Source of the DNA: Candidatus Chloroploca sp. Khr17
GTDB lineage: Bacteria > Chloroflexota > Chloroflexia > Chloroflexales > Chloroflexaceae
DNA length: 64,000 bases
Direction: 5' to 3'
Assembly (NCBI RefSeq): GCF_004138165.1
Contig: NZ_RYFF01000032.1
Span: forward strand, 1 to 64,000
Position numbers and translations under genes: made by a program. The notes beneath the pieces are model-generated. The model ran no database searches. It was not told the DNA's origin and was given only the letters and a program-made list of their open reading frames with translations. Below are positions 44,469-52,940 of this stretch, one piece after another. Position 1 is the stretch's first letter; each line of letters opens with the position of its first letter.

Positions 44469-44873
44469 ATGTCTACCTATCAGTATGCGCTGTTGTTTGA
44501 TGGCAAGTGTCGGATCTGTAGTAGTCAGGTCGAGACCATTGCAGCCTATAACGACGATGGTCTCATCGAATTGCTCGATATGAATTCGGCTGAAGCGCGT
44601 AAGCGCTTTCCACAAGTGACCCCCGCCATGGCGCAGCGCGAGTTGCATCTGGTGGCACCTGATGGTACCTTCTATCAGGGGGCCGACGCCGTACGCGAAA
44701 CGCTGCTCCGCTTACCATCACTGCGCGGCCTGGGCGAGCTCATGCGCTTGCCCGGCGCAATGTTCCTTGCCCGCCCGCTCTATGCCTGGGTTGCCGCAAA
44801 TCGCTATGCCATCGGTGGCCGCAACGAAGAGTGTACCGATGGCACGTGTCAGCCCTATCGTTCGCAGAGTTGA
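44469..44873 (+). CDS. Thiol-disulfide oxidoreductase-like DCC-family protein (DUF393)
   Basis: A 134-residue protein beginning YQYALLFDGKCRICSSQV. The FDGxCxxC pattern corresponds to the YDGxCxxC motif of DUF393 proteins, which resemble thioredoxins and may reduce or form disulfides. A second cysteine pair occurs near the end (NEECTDGTCQP). It has no signal peptide, though the middle is moderately hydrophobic. No strong ribosome site precedes ATG 44469, but the conserved N-terminus leaves little room for another start. It heads a run of small genes up to 46210. Confidence 0.82.
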   Translation: MSTYQYALLFDGKCRICSSQVETIAAYNDDGLIELLDMNSAEARKRFPQVTPAMAQRELHLVAPDGTFYQGADAVRETLLRLPSLRGLGELMRLPGAMFLARPLYAWVAANRYAIGGRNEECTDGTCQPYRSQS

Positions 44874-44882
44874 AGTGAGACT

Positions 44883-45179
44883 ATGCGCCTCGTTCTTGCC
44901 TCGCTTGTGATGCTGCTCTTGGTGCTTCCTGCCGCCTGGTCAGGCTATGGGCAGCTTGCCCTCGTTGCACTCCCCCTGTTTGTGCCTGACCAGTGCGTGC
45001 ATACGTGTCAGCCTTTCTTTGATCCTGAACCAACACCTGCAAAGAACGAGCGTGAACCACAGCCGCTCGGCTATCGAGCAATTGTGGCGCTGACCTGTCT
45101 CTTCGGGTTGTCAATCGTCGCCCTTACCGGCGGGATCGCAATGAAACGTCGGTTTGATGCGATGAGTCCCGATGAATAG
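44883..45179 (+). CDS. Hypothetical membrane protein, 98 residues
   Basis: Not recognised. It has a hydrophobic N-terminal segment that may be a signal peptide (MRLVLASLVMLLLVLPAAWS), a second hydrophobic patch, a Pro-rich hydrophilic stretch containing a CVHTC pair, and a third hydrophobic segment (AIVALTCLFGLSIVALTGGI). It starts 9 bp after the DCC-family stop and has GTGAGA before its ATG, so the two are probably translated from one mRNA. The paired cysteines next to a DCC oxidoreductase gene suggest a redox partner; this is speculative. Confidence 0.6.
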   Translation: MRLVLASLVMLLLVLPAAWSGYGQLALVALPLFVPDQCVHTCQPFFDPEPTPAKNEREPQPLGYRAIVALTCLFGLSIVALTGGIAMKRRFDAMSPDE

Positions 45180-45190
45180 TGCGAATCTGA

Positions 45191-45314
45191 GCAAATCTAC
45201 CTTGCCAGACGTGGCAAAACTGGTGCATAATAAGAACAGATGGTGGTCAAAAGATGTGCGCTAGCGTGCATTTGCTGTGCAAGCATTATCTGTACACCAA
45301 CAAGGTAGATTTGC
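45191..45314 (+). ncRNA. Candidate structured leader or RNA, with an embedded promoter-like motif
   Basis: GCAAATCTACCTTG (45191-45204) and its exact inverse (45301-45314) could close a 124-nt structure. Inside are TTGCCA-GACG-TGGCAA, a pairing of TGGTGCATAAT with ATTAT..CACCA, GCGC-TA-GCGT and TTGC-TGT-GCAA. A promoter-like pair TTGCCA (45202) - 18 bp - CATAAT (45226) also lies within, so DNA-level explanations remain possible. It ends 18 bp before the gene at 45333. Confidence 0.35.
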
Positions 45315-45332
45315 GAAAGAGGAGCTCGTCGT

Positions 45333-45590
45333 ATGCCTACGCTATTGCACCTGGTGATGACCGGTGTGTGGGGGATGACGCTGATCATTCATACACGGCG
45401 TCTCTGGCGCCTTGCTTGTGTTGAGCAGCTGCGCAATTGGGAAGACGAGCAGCGCCTTCGCACGGGTTGGAACCGTATCTGGTGGTGGCTCGGTCAGGAC
45501 GAGTTCTGGAATGAGGTACGCGCCGATTGCCTCAAGGCGATCGAAATTACGCTCATGATTTTTCTGCTTGCATGGGGTATGAGTCAATAG
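45333..45590 (+). CDS. Hypothetical membrane protein, 85 residues
   Basis: Not recognised as a family. Two hydrophobic segments (LLHLVMTGVWGMTLIIHT at the start and IEITLMIFLLAWGMS at the end) flank a tryptophan-rich amphipathic stretch (GWNRIWWWLGQDEFWNEV). GAGGAG nine nt before ATG supports the start. The upstream 150 bp carries an unusual set of inverted repeats. Its last codons overlap the start of the next membrane protein by 19 bp, so the pair is probably coupled. Confidence 0.6.
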   Translation: MPTLLHLVMTGVWGMTLIIHTRRLWRLACVEQLRNWEDEQRLRTGWNRIWWWLGQDEFWNEVRADCLKAIEITLMIFLLAWGMSQ

Positions 45591-45985
45591 AAGCTTTTTT
45601 GACATCTGACCGTGGGGTGCAGTGGATCGCAGTGGCGATTGGCTGGATGGTTGATTTTTCCCTCCGCATTTTGCTTCAGGTGAGCCTCTTCTGGTTTGGG
45701 TTGACGGCCTTTTTTCGTGAACCCGAGATGACCAATCCCATTCATCTGGCGATTCTTGGGTTCCTGTTGCTCTCGACCGCCATTGGCGGTTTTGTCGCCG
45801 CCCGCGTTGCTGAACGCTCCGAGGCCCTACACGGGATGCTCGTTGGCCTCGTCGGCATTCTGGCCGTCGCAGCAAGCAGCATCGGGCTCCAACCGACACC
45901 GCTCGTCTTCATTGTTGCCCAGATTCTCAGTGTGGGAACGGCAACCCTCGGTGGTCTGCTGGCGCGCCACTTCCAGTTGCGCTAA
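45572..45985 (+). CDS. Hypothetical four-helix membrane protein (TIGR04086-like)
   Basis: Using the ATG at 45572, inside the end of the previous gene, this is a 137-residue protein with about four hydrophobic segments. GFVAARVAERSEALHGMLVGLVGI resembles the glycine-rich loop of TIGR04086/DUF3792-type membrane proteins. The 19-bp overlap with the preceding frame suggests coupling. A TTG shortly downstream is an alternative start. No enzyme motif is visible. Confidence 0.55.
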   Translation: MGYESIEAFLTSDRGVQWIAVAIGWMVDFSLRILLQVSLFWFGLTAFFREPEMTNPIHLAILGFLLLSTAIGGFVAARVAERSEALHGMLVGLVGILAVAASSIGLQPTPLVFIVAQILSVGTATLGGLLARHFQLR

Positions 45986-46006
45986 ATCACGAGGAAAGAA
46001 CCATCT

Positions 46007-46210
46007 ATGCCCTATGTCCATATCAAAATCACCCGCGAAGGCGCGACCGCTGAGCAGAAGGCTGAGTTGATCCGCCGCTCTACCCAGATGCTGAGTGAGG
46101 TGCTCGGCAAGAATCCGGCAACAACCATTGTGATTATCGAAGAGGTCGAGACGGATAACTGGGGTATCGCCGGCGAGAGTGTTACGGTTCGCCGTCAGCG
46201 CGGCTCATAA
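46007..46210 (+). CDS. 4-oxalocrotonate tautomerase-family enzyme
   Basis: A 67-residue protein that starts Met-Pro-Tyr. The second residue becomes the N-terminal catalytic Pro1 after Met removal, as in 4-oxalocrotonate tautomerase. The rest matches the small beta-alpha-beta subunit (EQKAELIRRSTQMLSEVLGKNP, IVIIEEVETDNWGIAG). Such enzymes form hexamers and tautomerise enol/keto acids; the real substrate here is unknown. GAGGAAAG precedes the ATG. The last 6 bp overlap the end of the convergent rluA-type gene. Confidence 0.88.
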   Translation: MPYVHIKITREGATAEQKAELIRRSTQMLSEVLGKNPATTIVIIEEVETDNWGIAGESVTVRRQRGS

Positions 46211-47164
46211 TGCCTCACGCTCAACCCAGTCGCGCATATCCTCAGGCAAGGGGCAATTCAGGTGCAGTGGTTCGTGTGTCACCGGGTGCCTCAGGCTGAG
46301 TACGCCGGCATGCAGAAGATGCCGTCTTATTGGCACCCCGGCAACCTCGGTCGGCCCACCATACGTGGCGTCGCCGAGAATCGGATGCCCCAGATGCGCC
46401 AGGTGAAGCCGGATCTGATGCGTGCGCCCGGTGTGCAGTTCAGCCTCGATCAGCGCATATTCACCGTACTTGTGCAGACACCTGAAGCTGGTCTGTGCTG
46501 ATTTGATACGTCCGCCACCTTGCGGCAGCGTCTGACCAATCTCGTCTTCCCCATAGAGACGCCAGCGCCCATGCGCTGACCGTCCGTGGCCGGTCGTGAC
46601 GGTACAGGTACTCCATTCAGGTCTCCCAGCGCAAAACGCAAGATAGCGTTTGGTCACGCTGCGCCCAGCAAACGCATCATGCAGCGCACGGTTGATGCCG
46701 GCGTCACGACTAAAGAGCAGCAACCCCGAGGTGTCGCGATCCAGTCGGTGCGCCGGATGCAAAACGACGTCGGTACCGTCACGTGCCGTGAGGTAGGTTT
46801 TCAGCGCAACCCATACATTGCCAAGCCGATCCCACGGGGTTTCGATGGTGTACCAGCCAACCGCTTTGTTGAGTACAACCAGCCAGCGATCTTCGTACAC
46901 AAAATCCGCCGCCGTCACGACAGGCTCGGCATATATACCGTTCGGAGGCAGGCGTATCGTCACCTGATCCCCCGGTTCAACCGTCAACTCCGACGACAGA
47001 ACCCGCCGCCAGTTTACCCAGACCCCGCCACGTTCCAGCGCCGTTGTCCCCACTGTGCCAGCCATAGATGCGACAAGTTCGGCGAGAGGCACCGCGCCCT
47101 CACCTTCACTGACGGAATGCATGATAATGGAGGGCGACAGCGCAGGATCAGGCCCACTGCTCAC
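46205..47164 (-). CDS. RluA-family pseudouridine synthase
   Basis: A 319-residue protein with the catalytic motif HRLDRDTSGLLLFSRD, in which the Asp of LDRDTSG attacks the base, and the C-terminal GRTHQIRLHLAHLGHPILGD. An S4-like N-terminal part is weakly indicated (VWVNWRRVLSSELTVEPGDQVTI). RluA enzymes convert specific uridines in rRNA or tRNA to pseudouridine; the target is not evident. The start is GTG at 47164, overlapping the lutC-like stop as GTGA. An internal ATG 14 codons later is the alternative. It ends 6 bp inside the convergent tautomerase gene. Confidence 0.88.
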   Translation of the reverse strand: MSSGPDPALSPSIIMHSVSEGEGAVPLAELVASMAGTVGTTALERGGVWVNWRRVLSSELTVEPGDQVTIRLPPNGIYAEPVVTAADFVYEDRWLVVLNKAVGWYTIETPWDRLGNVWVALKTYLTARDGTDVVLHPAHRLDRDTSGLLLFSRDAGINRALHDAFAGRSVTKRYLAFCAGRPEWSTCTVTTGHGRSAHGRWRLYGEDEIGQTLPQGGGRIKSAQTSFRCLHKYGEYALIEAELHTGRTHQIRLHLAHLGHPILGDATYGGPTEVAGVPIRRHLLHAGVLSLRHPVTHEPLHLNCPLPEDMRDWVEREAL

Positions 47165-47859
47165 GGTGTCTGTACAAGCACAACGTGGAGCTCAGGCGGC
47201 CCGTGAATGCCCAACGAGAGCGTCATCTCAATATCAGCCGTGCGCGAGGGACCACTGATCAAGGTCAGATTACTGGTGACATCAAAGAGTCTCCCGGCGT
47301 AGCGTTCACGCAAGCGAGCCATCGCCTCACCGAGCCCCCGAACAAGCTGGTCGCTCGTGATCACCGCAATATGCGTCGGTGCCAGCAACGAGGCCAGCCG
47401 CGGACGGCCCGGCCCATGATAGAGCACCAGGCTGCCACTCTCGGCGATCGCAAAGTCGGCCCCTGAAAGACAGACCGGGGCCGGTTCGAGCACCTGCAAC
47501 TGCGCCTTCCGCGCCTCGTCGCGCACTACCGGATCAAGCACCTGCACGCCACGTTCAGCCAGCAGTTTGTCAAGACCGGGGAGCCCAATCTGCGCGCGAT
47601 CCCAGGCGACTGCCGTCGTGGCCTTGCGTTCCTCAAGAAGGGTCGCAACGGTTTCGAGGGCCTCTTCATGATCAGCAACCTGATACACGCGACCCTCAAG
47701 TTTCGTCAATTCGGCGGCAAACTGAGCCGCCAGATCATCGGCGGGCGGCAACACAAACGGTGGCGGCGTATGCGGAGCCTTGTGTGCCTCGGCCTCAAGC
47801 CAAGCCCGGTTCGAAGCAAGACTCGTCCGTAGCGTTGCTAACATCTGTTCACGACTCAT
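47161..47859 (-). CDS. lutC: LUD-domain protein LutC
   Basis: Starting at ATG 47859 (MSREQMLATLRT) gives a 232-residue LUD-domain protein. The conserved SGADFAIAESGSLVLY and GPSRTADIE segments match LutC/YkgG, a subunit of the iron-sulfur L-lactate oxidation complex LutABC. The ATG overlaps the lutB stop as ATGA and its own stop overlaps the rluA-type start as GTGA, so three genes are tightly coupled. A 12-codon extension upstream is possible but lies within lutB. No LutA (two CCG domains) is adjacent. Confidence 0.88.
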   Translation of the reverse strand: MSREQMLATLRTSLASNRAWLEAEAHKAPHTPPPFVLPPADDLAAQFAAELTKLEGRVYQVADHEEALETVATLLEERKATTAVAWDRAQIGLPGLDKLLAERGVQVLDPVVRDEARKAQLQVLEPAPVCLSGADFAIAESGSLVLYHGPGRPRLASLLAPTHIAVITSDQLVRGLGEAMARLRERYAGRLFDVTSNLTLISGPSRTADIEMTLSLGIHGPPELHVVLVQTP

Positions 47860-49280
47860 TGCGTACGCCCTTTCTTCTGGCGTTCTTCCCACCATTCGCT
47901 AAAGCTCTGCGAGCCCTGAGGTTGCGGGAAATCGCGCCCGTGCGTCCAGAGGTGCAAGGGAGGCGGGAGGTGACGAATACGCCCTTTGCGCCCGATGAGC
48001 CGTGAACCGAGGCGGGCTGCGCGGCCACCAGCGCGATAGACTAGCGGATTCTTCATCATGAGCGCGTAGCTCTTGATGCCTGCCGTTTCGACCGGATGGG
48101 CCTTGCCTGCCTTGACAGCATCGGCGCGCAGGCGTAGCAGCATATCGGGGATCGCGATCCCGACGGGGCAGACCTCCTGGCAAGCCCCGCAGAGCGAACT
48201 CGCCTGAGGCAAAAGGTAGGCATCAGGCAGATCGGGTTGGAGGAGCGGGGTAAGGATCGCCCCGATGGGGCCCGAATAGACGCCGCCATAGGCATGGCCG
48301 CCGATCGCTTGATAGACCGGACAGGCATTGAGGCAGGCCCCACAGCGAATGCACATTAACGACTCGACATACTGCCCGCCCAGGATGCGCGAACGGCCAT
48401 TGTCGAGCAGCACCAGGTGAAACTCTTCGGGGCCATCAGCCTCGTCGGGGCGAGCCGGGCCACTGATAATGCTCGTATAGACACTCAGTTTCTGGCCAGT
48501 GGCCGAACGAGCCAGCACCTGAAGCATCACCGCCAGATCATCAAATCGCTCGACAATGCGCTCGATGCCCATAATCGCCACATGGATGCGTGGCACCGTC
48601 GTTGAGAGGCGAGCATTGCCCTCGTTCTCAACAATCGCGATGGCACCCTCTTCGGCGACACCAAAATTGACCCCGCTAATGCCCATGTCAGCCTGGAGAA
48701 ACCGTTGCCTCAGCGCCGTCCGCGCCGCGCGGATCATCGGCGGCACCTCAGTCGTCGGCGTCATCCCGAGGTGCTTCTCGAAGAGCGCACTCACCTGCTC
48801 GCGGGTCTTATGGATCGCGGGGGCAATAATATGCGACGGCGTTTCGCCGGCAAGCTGAATAATATACTCGCCGAGATCAGTTTCGACAACTTCAAAGCCA
48901 GCGTGTTCGAGGGCATGGTTGAGGTGAATCTCCTCCGAAGCCATCGACTTGGATTTGACGATGCTCTTGACCCCACGGTCGCGGGCAAGCTCGACAATAT
49001 AGCGGCGGGCGGCTTCACCATCAGCAGCCCAACAGACCTTGCCACCACGGGCCTCGACCTGATCGGCCAGGCGTGCCAGCAACTCATCGAGTTTACTCAA
49101 CGCATTAGCCCGTAATGCCCGCGCCTGACGGCGTAGCCCATCAGCATCTTCAAGCGCATCAATCGCCCCGGCCCGATTGCCCACAAAACGTGTGGTTGCC
49201 CGCTCCAGCGCCGTCTTCAAGGTCTCGTCGTGCAGCGCCGTATCAACCCTGTCGTGAAAATGAAGCGTCTGGGTAGCCAT
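47856..49280 (-). CDS. lutB: Iron-sulfur LUD-domain protein LutB
   Basis: A 474-residue protein with an N-terminal LUD domain (about residues 60-285; KSIVKSKSMASEEI, GVAEEGAIAIVENEGNARL) and two [4Fe-4S] motifs, CIRCGACLNACP (about 306-317) and CGACQEVCP (about 360). This is the LutB layout. In LutABC, electrons from L-lactate oxidation pass through LutB clusters. The first gene of the lutB-lutC-rluA unit. A short imperfect palindrome at 49345-49360 lies upstream and may be a regulator site. The third subunit LutA must be encoded elsewhere if the complex exists. Confidence 0.92.
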   Translation of the reverse strand: MATQTLHFHDRVDTALHDETLKTALERATTRFVGNRAGAIDALEDADGLRRQARALRANALSKLDELLARLADQVEARGGKVCWAADGEAARRYIVELARDRGVKSIVKSKSMASEEIHLNHALEHAGFEVVETDLGEYIIQLAGETPSHIIAPAIHKTREQVSALFEKHLGMTPTTEVPPMIRAARTALRQRFLQADMGISGVNFGVAEEGAIAIVENEGNARLSTTVPRIHVAIMGIERIVERFDDLAVMLQVLARSATGQKLSVYTSIISGPARPDEADGPEEFHLVLLDNGRSRILGGQYVESLMCIRCGACLNACPVYQAIGGHAYGGVYSGPIGAILTPLLQPDLPDAYLLPQASSLCGACQEVCPVGIAIPDMLLRLRADAVKAGKAHPVETAGIKSYALMMKNPLVYRAGGRAARLGSRLIGRKGRIRHLPPPLHLWTHGRDFPQPQGSQSFSEWWEERQKKGRTQ

Positions 49281-49344
49281 ACCATGAATTCTAGTGGATT
49301 GCTATCATGAGGATGCAGTTGTGATGCGATCAGGTCAGATATAT

Positions 49345-49360
49345 GTCATACTAGCATGAC
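49345..49360. promoter_or_regulatory. Possible operator upstream of lutB
   Basis: GTCATACTAGCATGAC has 5-bp inverted arms around a 6-bp centre, extended by AGGTCA/TGACCT nearby. It lies about 65 bp before lutB. No clear -10/-35 pair was seen. Confidence 0.25.
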
Positions 49361-49416
49361 CTAGAGCGATCTCCCGCAACATCATCGTAGCGACCCGATA
49401 GCTATTGAATGAGGAA

Positions 49417-49446
49417 TTGGCTATAGTGTACCATAAAAGGTACAAT
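49417..49446 (+). promoter_or_regulatory. Promoter of the histidine kinase operon with a small palindrome
   Basis: TTGGCT (49417-49422), 18 bp, TACAAT (49441-49446), 22 bp before ATG 49469. GTACC-ATAAAA-GGTAC (49428-49443) fills the spacer and enters the -10 box, a possible operator. Confidence 0.45.
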
Positions 49447-49468
49447 AGAGAGCGAAAGGAGCACAAAG

Positions 49469-52102
49469 ATGCCACGCACAATCCGCCGCACGCCTCGTCG
49501 GCGTCTCCAGCATGCCAATCGCCTCTACCGAGTGCTGAGTCAGGTCAGTGAGACGATTGTGCGCCGGAATGACCGCCTGCTGCTTTTTGCCGATGTCTGT
49601 CAGATTGCAGTGGAAGAAGGGGGCTTCAAACTCGCCTGGATCGGCATGGTCGATGAACGGACGGGTCGCGTTGTGCCGATGGGCGTCAGCGGGGAAGCGT
49701 CCTCATATCCCTATGCGATCAAGGTGACGAGCCGGGATGAACCGGCGGGTCACGGACCAACAGGCACCGCTATTCGTGAAGGGCGTGCGGTTGTCTGCAA
49801 CAACATTGCCGACAGCGCCAACACACGTCCGTGGCACCATCTGGCGGCCCATCATGCCTTACGAGCCTCAGGGGCATTTCCGCTTGTTGTCTATGGACGG
49901 GCAATCGGTGCGCTCAACCTCTATGCCGATAGCCGGGGCTTTTTTGATCGGCAGGAAGTTGGCATGCTCGAACAGGTCGCAAATGTGATCTCGTTTGCGC
50001 TCGAGAAACTGGAAGAAGAAGAGCGCCGCAACCGCGATGAGACCAACCGCCAGCTTGATATTGAACGGCAAGAGGCCCTGCTCCACCTGACCGAGATGAC
50101 CAACCAGAGCGAACGTGAGGTGATCGAGTATGCGCTCGAAGAAGCAGTGCGGCTGACCAGCAGCAGCATCGGGTACCTCCACTTTGTCCTTGCCGATGGC
50201 GTCAACCTCCAACTCTTTACCTGGTCAAACAGCGTGCGCGAGGCCTGCTCGGCCGCCGCCAATACCCACTATCCCATCGCCAGCGCGGGCGTGTGGGTGG
50301 ATTGCCTACGGACGCGGGCCCCCGTCTTCCACAACGATTATCAAAATTTACCTAATCGTCATGGCTACCCCGAAGGGCATATCCATCTGGTTCGCCATAT
50401 GAGTGTCCCTCTGATCGACGGCGACCAGATCGTGGCGATTGCCGGCGTCGGCAATAAACTTGATCATTACGACGAAAAAGATGCCCGTCAGTTGCTCCTC
50501 TTTATGAGTGGCATGTGGGCGATGATCCAGCGCAAACGCGCCGAGTCGGCCCTCCGCGAGAGCGAAGCGCGCTACCGGCGCCTCACCGAACATGCCCCTG
50601 ACATCATCTATCGGTACCGCCTGCACCCCGATCCAGGCTTTGAGTATGTGAGCCCGGCAGTTACGACCCTGACTGGCTATAGCCCAGACGATCATTATGC
50701 CGATCCGCAACTTGGCTATAAATTGATCCATCCTGAAGATCGCCATACCCTGAAAGATATGATGGAAGGAGGAGTGAGTTTCAAGCCAATTGAATTGCGC
50801 TGGGTACGCCGCGATGGTTCTGAACTCTGGGTTGAACAGCGCAATGTGCCGGTCTACAACGCCACTGGCGAGATCATTGCGATCGAAGGGATTGCGCGTG
50901 ACATCACTGACCGCAAACTCGCCGAGACGACCCTGCGGGCAGAGCGGGCTCAACTTGAATATTGGGTGATGGAGCGAACGCGTGATCTGCGCCACGAACG
51001 TGATCGCACCCGTGCGATGCTCGAAGCCTTGAGCGAAGCCGTCATTGTCGTTGATCCAAACGGGGTCATTGACTACCTCAACCCTGCCGCGACCACCCTC
51101 ACCGGGCTGCACGGCGGGATCAACCCGACCGTCTGGTCATGGTGGTGTACTCAGACGGCAGACGGAAACGCGAATACGCAACTCTGTGCCGCGCTGAAGA
51201 GTGGCCGCCGCTGGCAGGGTGAAGTTACGATGGTTGATGCCAGTGGCATTCCCTACGATGCGGCGATCACGGTTGCCCCCCTCTTCGATCCTGATGCACC
51301 AGGCCATCCCGTGCGTTTTGTGACGGTTCACCGCGATATTACGGCAACCCGGGCGGCCGAGCGGATGAAGGATCAGTTTGTCTCGAATGTCTCGCACGAG
51401 TTGCGCTCACCTACCTCGTTGATTACCATGCTTTCGGGCAATCTCGAATTGCTCTACCACCGGCTTGATGATCCTCGTCGCCTCGCGATCATTGCTGATA
51501 TTCGTGCCCATACCCGTACCCTCAATGAACTCATTGGCAGTGTCCTGGAAATTTCACGCATTGACGGCGGGCGTGTGGATGGTGAACGCCACAGCATCGA
51601 TCTGATGCGCCTGGTACGCGACGAGGTAGCCCAGTTTCTGCCGGTAGCGCGGCGCAAACATTTGAGCCTGACGGTCGAGCGAGGTCAGGCATTGCCCGTC
51701 ATTGGTGAAGAGGGCCAGCTACGCCAGGTCTTGCGCAATCTCTTGACCAACGCGCTCAAATTCACGCCTGAGCATGGCCAGATTGTGTGTACGGGGGCCA
51801 TCGTTGCCGATCAACTTGATCATACCTGGCCTGGGCACCTACGCCTACCGCCGGGGCAATGGGTGGCCCTACGGATCAACGATAGTGGCATCGGCATTCG
51901 GGCAACTGATCTGCCGCATATCTTTGAACGCTTCTATCGTGCCGAAACACAGGGCCATATTCCTGGCACAGGGCTGGGCCTCTCGATTGCTAGTGAATTG
52001 GTGCGCCTGCATGGCGGCACAATTGAAGTCAGGTCGACCCTAGGCATTGGCAGTACCTTTGTCATCTATCTGCCCCTTGACAGTGATGAAGAGGCCGTAT
52101 GA
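49469..52102 (+). CDS. Sensor histidine kinase with two GAF and two PAS domains
   Basis: An 877-residue cytoplasmic-looking kinase without clear membrane helices. Order: GAF (about 25-180), GAF (about 210-355), PAS/PAC (about 370-490), a short coiled coil, PAS (about 515-625), HisKA with His643 in VSNVSHELRSP, then HATPase_c with NLLTNALKFTP (N box), DSGIGI (G1) and GTGLGLSI (G2). It would sense soluble or redox/light cues through GAF or PAS; the ligand is unknown, and I did not identify a bilin-binding Cys with confidence. GAAAGGAG precedes ATG 49469. Its TGA overlaps the response regulator ATG by 4 bp, so both are one coupled system. Confidence 0.92.
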   Translation: MPRTIRRTPRRRLQHANRLYRVLSQVSETIVRRNDRLLLFADVCQIAVEEGGFKLAWIGMVDERTGRVVPMGVSGEASSYPYAIKVTSRDEPAGHGPTGTAIREGRAVVCNNIADSANTRPWHHLAAHHALRASGAFPLVVYGRAIGALNLYADSRGFFDRQEVGMLEQVANVISFALEKLEEEERRNRDETNRQLDIERQEALLHLTEMTNQSEREVIEYALEEAVRLTSSSIGYLHFVLADGVNLQLFTWSNSVREACSAAANTHYPIASAGVWVDCLRTRAPVFHNDYQNLPNRHGYPEGHIHLVRHMSVPLIDGDQIVAIAGVGNKLDHYDEKDARQLLLFMSGMWAMIQRKRAESALRESEARYRRLTEHAPDIIYRYRLHPDPGFEYVSPAVTTLTGYSPDDHYADPQLGYKLIHPEDRHTLKDMMEGGVSFKPIELRWVRRDGSELWVEQRNVPVYNATGEIIAIEGIARDITDRKLAETTLRAERAQLEYWVMERTRDLRHERDRTRAMLEALSEAVIVVDPNGVIDYLNPAATTLTGLHGGINPTVWSWWCTQTADGNANTQLCAALKSGRRWQGEVTMVDASGIPYDAAITVAPLFDPDAPGHPVRFVTVHRDITATRAAERMKDQFVSNVSHELRSPTSLITMLSGNLELLYHRLDDPRRLAIIADIRAHTRTLNELIGSVLEISRIDGGRVDGERHSIDLMRLVRDEVAQFLPVARRKHLSLTVERGQALPVIGEEGQLRQVLRNLLTNALKFTPEHGQIVCTGAIVADQLDHTWPGHLRLPPGQWVALRINDSGIGIRATDLPHIFERFYRAETQGHIPGTGLGLSIASELVRLHGGTIEVRSTLGIGSTFVIYLPLDSDEEAV

Positions 52103-52842
52103 AGAGCATGGCAGCCATTCTCATCATTGACGATCAGATCGAGCATCTGCAAGCCGTGCAGATGCTGCTCGAGGCCGAAGGCTATCGCGTGACGCTGTGT
52201 ACCTCGGCGAGCGAAGCACTCACCATCCTTGAAACAGAGCCGATCAATCTGATCCTGGCCGATGTCGCGATGCCGCAAATGAATGGCTACCAGTTGCTCG
52301 AAACGATTCGCCGTCGGGTTGAATGGACCGGTATTCCCCTGGTCTATCTGACAGGCCGTGCCCTTGACAGCGATATTCGCTTTGGCAAAGCACTCGGCGC
52401 TGATGATTACCTCACCAAGCCGATCCAACCAGAAGATCTCCTGGCCGTGGTTGAGGGCAAATTGCGACGCTATGCCCAACTGCTCCAACGTACACCCGTT
52501 GCCCAGCCATCCGTCGCCGAGCAACTGCTCCGCCTCGGGCCTCTCCAGATTGATCCTGAGCGCCACCGCGCCTGGCTACACGACGAAGAATTGGTGCTCT
52601 CGGCACGCGAATTCACCCTGCTCACCGGTCTGATGCGCCAGGCTGGCCGTATCATGTCAGCACGCGAGTTGGTACAAATCACGCACAACCTTGACCTCGA
52701 CGACACCGACGAAGCACGTGAACTCGTCCGCCCCCTGGTACGCACCCTCCGGCAGAAACTGAACCTTCCACTTGGACAACCAGGATCCATCGAAACCGTG
52801 CGCGGCCTAGGCTATCGTATGCTCGAAGCACCCCCGCTCTAA
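52099..52842 (+). CDS. OmpR/PhoB-type response regulator
   Basis: A 247-residue regulator. The receiver domain (about 1-125) has the acidic pair Asp11-Asp12, the phosphoacceptor Asp55 in LILADVAMP, Thr in YLTGRA and Lys in LTKP. The C-terminal winged-helix DNA-binding domain (about 145-245) ends with ETVRGLGYRM, the usual Trans_reg_C motif. Its ATG overlaps the kinase stop (ATGA), so the kinase at 49469 is its partner. OmpR-type regulators bind direct repeats about 11 bp apart. Such repeats occur right after this gene (52849-52881) and before the next small gene (about 53293-53342), making those genes the best candidate targets. Confidence 0.93.
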   Translation: MKSMAAILIIDDQIEHLQAVQMLLEAEGYRVTLCTSASEALTILETEPINLILADVAMPQMNGYQLLETIRRRVEWTGIPLVYLTGRALDSDIRFGKALGADDYLTKPIQPEDLLAVVEGKLRRYAQLLQRTPVAQPSVAEQLLRLGPLQIDPERHRAWLHDEELVLSAREFTLLTGLMRQAGRIMSARELVQITHNLDLDDTDEARELVRPLVRTLRQKLNLPLGQPGSIETVRGLGYRMLEAPPL

Positions 52843-52848
52843 GCCCGC

Positions 52849-52909
52849 CAAACTTCACGCAAACTTCCCGTAAGTTACGCTTCTCAGCATAGATATTCTC
52901 GGTTATGCT
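52849..52909 (+). promoter_or_regulatory. Direct-repeat operator and promoter of the PAS gene
   Basis: Three 11-bp units follow each other: CAAACTTCACG (52849), CAAACTTCCCG (52860) and TAAGTTACGCT (52871). They end at a weak -35 TTCTCA (52881-52886), which is 17 bp before TATGCT (52904-52909). Head-to-tail repeats abutting a weak -35 are the PhoB-type activation layout. Confidence 0.55.
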
Positions 52910-52940
52910 GTACACAAGCTTGCCAGAATATTGACAAAGT

